The translations under genes were made by a program, and so were the position numbers. Of a stretch of 64,000 nucleotides of DNA, positions 63,989-64,000 are shown piece by piece. The stretch covers positions 1 through 64,000 of the forward strand of contig JAUMVJ010000001.1 in assembly GCA_030530215.1 (NCBI GenBank), given 5' to 3'. The notes under the pieces were generated by a model that saw only the letters and a program-made list of their open reading frames with translations, was not told the DNA's origin and made no database searches. The number at the start of each line of letters is the position of its first letter. Positions within the stretch are counted from its first letter, which is position 1. The stretch comes from Coriobacteriia bacterium. GTDB lineage: Bacteria; Actinomycetota; Coriobacteriia; Coriobacteriales; Eggerthellaceae.

Positions 63989-64000
63989 CTGTTGAACTGC

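Overview
The window looks like a stretch of core chromosome from a strictly anaerobic, high-G+C Actinobacterium of the class Coriobacteriia, most likely family Eggerthellaceae (Slackia-like by general impression). This is an inference. It rests on menaquinone methyltransferase, NiFe-hydrogenase maturation genes beside a Tat operon, formyl-THF ligase with a separate methenyl-THF cyclohydrolase, a CaiB/BaiF CoA-transferase, the recR-ybaB-dnaX-ffs order, a compact groESL operon under CIRCE, and the Ala/Gly/Asp-rich coding style. No phage, insertion sequence, CRISPR array, integrase or rRNA operon was seen. One tRNA (Gln, UUG), the small SRP RNA and one CIRCE element are present.

Layout. 0-4.7 kb: recR, ybaB, dnaX, a DedA protein and the SRP RNA gene, all on the minus strand. 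4.8-11.1 kb: folC, an LCP cell-wall ligase, murA, tsf and rpsB. 11.2-14.5 kb: a divergent pdxR / pdxST vitamin B6 module. 14.7-19.8 kb: NUDIX hydrolase, ABC exporter, AEC permease and CoA-transferase. 20-21.7 kb: yacP, rlmB and tRNA-Gln. 21.8-27 kb: a metal block (HMA protein, Cys-rich Feo protein, feoB, two feoA genes, a feoA remnant, an ArsP_2-type permease). 27-32.9 kb: rRNA/tRNA methyltransferase, NhaC, groESL and nadE. 33.1-36.3 kb: hypB, hypA, tatC, tatA/B. 36.5-38.4 kb: menG and an isolated atpG. 38.5-45.3 kb: a four-domain t6A-synthesis fusion (TsaE-TsaB-RimI-TsaD), then folD, fchA and fhs. 45.5-55 kb: the most accessory part, with a small ABC-2 transporter, a secreted beta-helix protein and a two-gene cluster of large Cna/SpaA- and MucBP-type surface proteins. 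55.5-64 kb: coaX, bioY, mntP, birA, a folP-folK fusion, ftsH, hpt and maf.

How the genes fit together. Several clusters are functional units: replication/repair (dnaX-ybaB-recR), PLP synthesis with its regulator, ferrous iron uptake, hydrogenase maturation next to Tat export (NiFe hydrogenases are Tat substrates), one-carbon THF metabolism (fhs-fchA-folD), and cofactor supply (coaX, bioY, birA, folP-folK).

Main leads. (1) A MucBP-type surface protein is split by one in-frame TAG that lies inside a repeat unit. (2) All non-TsaC t6A functions are encoded in one polypeptide. (3) FolD appears to lack the cyclohydrolase lysine and sits beside a separate cyclohydrolase. (4) PdxR appears to lack its PLP-binding lysine. 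(5) A decayed third feoA copy lies in the iron cluster. (6) An atpG lies with no other ATP synthase gene nearby. I did not find a clearly new multi-gene system. The surface-protein locus and the metal block are the best places to look.
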